From positions 1 through 8,845 of the forward strand of contig JAVLBT010000124.1 of assembly GCA_031580945.1 (NCBI GenBank): DNA of 8,845 nt, given 5' to 3'. The stretch comes from Gracilimonas sp031580945 (GTDB lineage Bacteria; Bacteroidota; Rhodothermia; Balneolales; Balneolaceae). The notes under the pieces were generated by a model, which was not told where the DNA came from, did no database searches, and saw only the letters and a program-made list of their open reading frames with translations. This document shows, in pieces, positions 7,241 through 8,845 of the stretch. Both the position numbers and the translations under genes were made by a program. How positions within the stretch are numbered: position 1 is the first letter of the stretch; each line of letters begins with the position of its first letter.

Positions 7241-7696
7241 CTAGATCAGAAATGATTCGTTTGCTAAAAAGATGGGGGGTTGTGAATAGGAATCCGAGAT
7301 AAGAATAGCGTGATTATCGGATTCAGTTTGGGTGGTATGATTTTCTGCTAATATCTGAACTACTGCAAGAACGTGCGTTTTTACTTTTTGCAGTACTTGT
7401 GCTTCCGTTTTCACCGGAGCTTTTTCTACACTACAAGCACAGGCAAAGCCGAAATCATGCATTCCCACTTCCGTCACAGAAGCATGGGCTTTTTTAGTTT
7501 GGGACTGATCTTCCATGGGGCAGTCATCGTGCCCTGCCATCATGGTTATAGGCATTTCGTGATCAGCATGGCTCATTTCCATCGCATCACATTCTTCCAT
7601 TGGATTGGCATGCAAGCCCACCGGGAATGTCACACCAACCAATATACTCAGGCTGAGTAACGATGCAATGAAACGATATGTAGCAGATTTTTTCAC
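7241..7696 (-). CDS. Small exported Met/His/Cys-rich protein, possible periplasmic copper-binding factor
   Basis: No named family was recognised with certainty. From the GTG at 7696 the product has 151 residues: a basic start (MKKSATYRF), a hydrophobic core at about 9-27 and a likely cleavage after GLHA at 30. The mature part is rich in possible metal ligands at 33-88: Met33, 39, 41, 48, 52, 53, 61 and 79; His43, 46, 56, 71 and 80; Cys36, 59, 86 and 88, with DCPM and CACS motifs. It ends in SQPPIFLANESFLI, which resembles the PP...FLI tails of small Bacteroidota proteins (HYC_CC_PP type) found near metal efflux genes; this likeness is from memory. The position upstream of cusA on the same strand supports a role in copper/silver handling. 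The frame stays open to an ATG at 7747 and another at 7873, but those starts would bury the signal peptide behind an aromatic-rich stretch encoded by AT-rich DNA. The GTG lacks a strong ribosome binding site, so the start is uncertain. Confidence 0.72.
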   Translation of the reverse strand: MKKSATYRFIASLLSLSILVGVTFPVGLHANPMEECDAMEMSHADHEMPITMMAGHDDCPMEDQSQTKKAHASVTEVGMHDFGFACACSVEKAPVKTEAQVLQKVKTHVLAVVQILAENHTTQTESDNHAILISDSYSQPPIFLANESFLI

Positions 7697-8148
7697 CGTC
7701 TTATAATACCCTTTTTCCCAGAACTCTGAAAGCACAGTCAAAATCATGTAAACATTTTTGGGAATTTGATAAATGAGTAGGTATAACTGATTTACCCAGT
7801 GATTTATGAAACTTATGAACACCATTCTATTCATTATGAAATAATTGAAATAGGAATTTATAAACATTTGCATGCATTAGCTTCCTTCAGGCTTTTTAGT
7901 AAACACAGTAAAAATGCTCAGAGAAAGAGATAACAACCGTAAATAAGGTGATAGATATCTTGCCAATCTGTATAGCAGAGATAAGGTTCTATTTAAATTC
8001 TCTGACTAGATACCCATTCATTTTAGTATATTGCACACACTTCTATAAGTCCATTTTGTTAGAACTTCATGTATTCTTATGACTGAACGGATGTATTTAA
8101 ATATCAATTTAGCTTATCAGAACTCAGACCTATTCTAAAACAATAAAG
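7697..8148. other. AT-rich divergent spacer
   Basis: This stretch separates the minus-strand efflux locus from the plus-strand DUF427 gene and must hold the promoters of both. No RNA gene, strong hairpin or regulator gene was seen. For the DUF427 gene, TTTAGC and TATTCT spaced by 17 bases near 8110-8138 make a weak promoter-like pair. The part at 7697-7873 is open in the frame of the small exported protein but does not look like coding sequence. Confidence 0.5.
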
Positions 8149-8664
8149 ATGTGGAAATATACAGGCAAGCAGCGGCCTCCTTTTGCCCTGAAGACAAAAG
8201 ACGGGCAGGAATCGGTTTGGGACTATCCCCGTCCGCCAGAACTTGATCCGGATACCCGAGATATTATAGTAAAAGCCGGCGACAGGATCATAGCAAAATC
8301 AGACCGTGCAATACGAGTGCTGGAAACGGCAAGTCCGCCCACCTTTTACATCCCTCCGGAGGATGTATCCAAAGACCTACTTGAAAAAGCGGCCGGTATT
8401 TCGTTTTGTGAATGGAAAGGGTCGGCAACCTATTGGAATGTAGTTACCTCCAAGCAATCCGAGCCTAAAGCAGCATGGAGCTACAACAATCCCTCCAACA
8501 AATTTCAATCCATAGATGGGTATTTTTCCTTCTACCCCTCGCTTGTCGACTGTTTTGTTGACGGCGAAAAGGTAAAACCACAGCCCGGTGGTTTTTATGG
8601 TGGCTGGGTAACCGGGGAAATTGTTGGCCCGATGAAGGGCGAACCCGGTACCGGTGGTTGGTGA
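8149..8664 (+). CDS. DUF427 domain-containing protein
   Basis: This is a 171-residue protein of the DUF427 (NTP_transf_9, PF04248) family, whose biochemical role is not established. The family hallmarks are clear: TFYIPPEDV at 65-73, FCEWKGSATYWNV at 86-98, AAWSYNNP at 108-115 and DGYFSFYPSLVDCFVDGE at 123-140. A Gly/Pro-rich tail follows (QPGGFYGGWVTGEIVGP, GEPGTGGW), a form seen in many longer members. There is no signal peptide or membrane segment, so it is probably cytoplasmic. The ATG at 8149 gives a full-length product; the bases before it (AATAAAG) are A-rich with no clear Shine-Dalgarno sequence. It is transcribed away from the efflux genes and nothing in it points to metal handling. 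It appears complete and undamaged. Confidence 0.93.
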   Translation: MWKYTGKQRPPFALKTKDGQESVWDYPRPPELDPDTRDIIVKAGDRIIAKSDRAIRVLETASPPTFYIPPEDVSKDLLEKAAGISFCEWKGSATYWNVVTSKQSEPKAAWSYNNPSNKFQSIDGYFSFYPSLVDCFVDGEKVKPQPGGFYGGWVTGEIVGPMKGEPGTGGW

Positions 8665-8845
8665 GGCTTTTAAATCTTCATTCGGCTTCATCCCTTTTGG
8701 CAGGAGATTTTGGTCGATTTAGCACATAAAGTCAGCCTAATCATTGATATAATTCATGAATTGAAAGGTCCAAATATTCTATTATATGATCAAAAAGCGG
8801 TTTTGCCATATATGCAATAAGTAACATCGCATGCTAAAGATTACG
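8665..8845. other. AT-rich tail of the window, no gene supported
   Basis: Only very short open frames occur here. A 12-base perfect palindrome, AATTCATGAATT, lies at 8751-8762 and could be chance in AT-rich DNA. A minus-strand frame is open from the right edge for about 20 codons and might be the end of a gene beyond the window, but nothing in it supports that. No clear terminator for the DUF427 gene was found. Confidence 0.4.

Noticed and set aside
7373..7660. Plus-strand open frame opposite the small exported protein
   Set aside because: It is the antisense of a gene with a clear signal peptide and metal-ligand pattern; its own product has no recognisable features.
7697..7873. Longer version (up to 210 residues) of the small exported protein
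   Set aside because: The extra residues are aromatic/Asn-rich, typical of translated AT-rich spacer, and would place the signal peptide about 60 residues inside the protein.
8751..8762. Palindrome AATTCATGAATT as a regulatory site
   Set aside because: Short AT-rich palindromes are expected by chance, and nothing around it supports a role.
8787..8819. Tiny plus-strand frame MIKKRFCHICNK near the right edge
   Set aside because: Twelve residues without a ribosome binding site or any support.

Overview
The window carries most of a copper/silver (heavy-metal) RND efflux locus on the minus strand, and one unrelated plus-strand gene near the right edge. The organism looks like a Gram-negative member of the Bacteroidota/Balneolota group. 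The reasons are a CusA-type pump of 1255 residues with extra membrane segments, a CusB-type adaptor that carries both a heavy-metal-binding domain and a DUF3347-like tail, AT-rich gene leaders without clear Shine-Dalgarno sequences, and moderate GC content. This placement is inferred from protein style; no marker gene is present.

Layout in transcription order on the minus strand, right to left. (1) 7696-7241 encodes a small exported Met/His/Cys-rich protein, probably a periplasmic copper-binding factor. (2) 7240-6911 is a non-coding spacer of 330 bases with an imperfect inverted repeat, a perfect GC-rich palindrome and a short direct repeat just before the next gene. (3) 6910-3143 encodes the CusA-like inner-membrane pump, which keeps the three porter-domain methionines that bind Cu(I)/Ag(I) in E. 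coli CusA. (4) 3138-1791 is a TolC/CusC-like outer-membrane channel gene broken by a frameshift near 2675-2690. Its N-terminal coding region also contains two adjacent GC-rich hairpins that look like a repeat element. (5) 1790-1707 is a short spacer with TAAGATG heptamer repeats and a strong inverted repeat. (6) 1706-1 encodes the CusB-like periplasmic adaptor, which runs off the left edge just before the predicted CPM motif of its DUF3347 domain.

On the plus strand, 8149-8664 encodes an intact DUF427 protein, divergent from the efflux locus across an AT-rich spacer. No regulator, transposase, tRNA, rRNA or CRISPR was seen.

How the parts would work together: the small exported protein and the metal-binding domains of the adaptor would capture Cu(I)/Ag(I) in the periplasm. 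CusA would drive export with the proton gradient, and the TolC-like channel would carry the metal across the outer membrane. As written, the channel gene cannot make a full-length product without recoding, so the system may be non-functional, may borrow another outer-membrane channel, or the sequence may contain an error at this point. No wholly new system is evident. The most interesting items are the broken channel gene, the hairpin element inside its coding region, the heptamer/hairpin spacer before the adaptor gene, and the small metal-binding-like protein.
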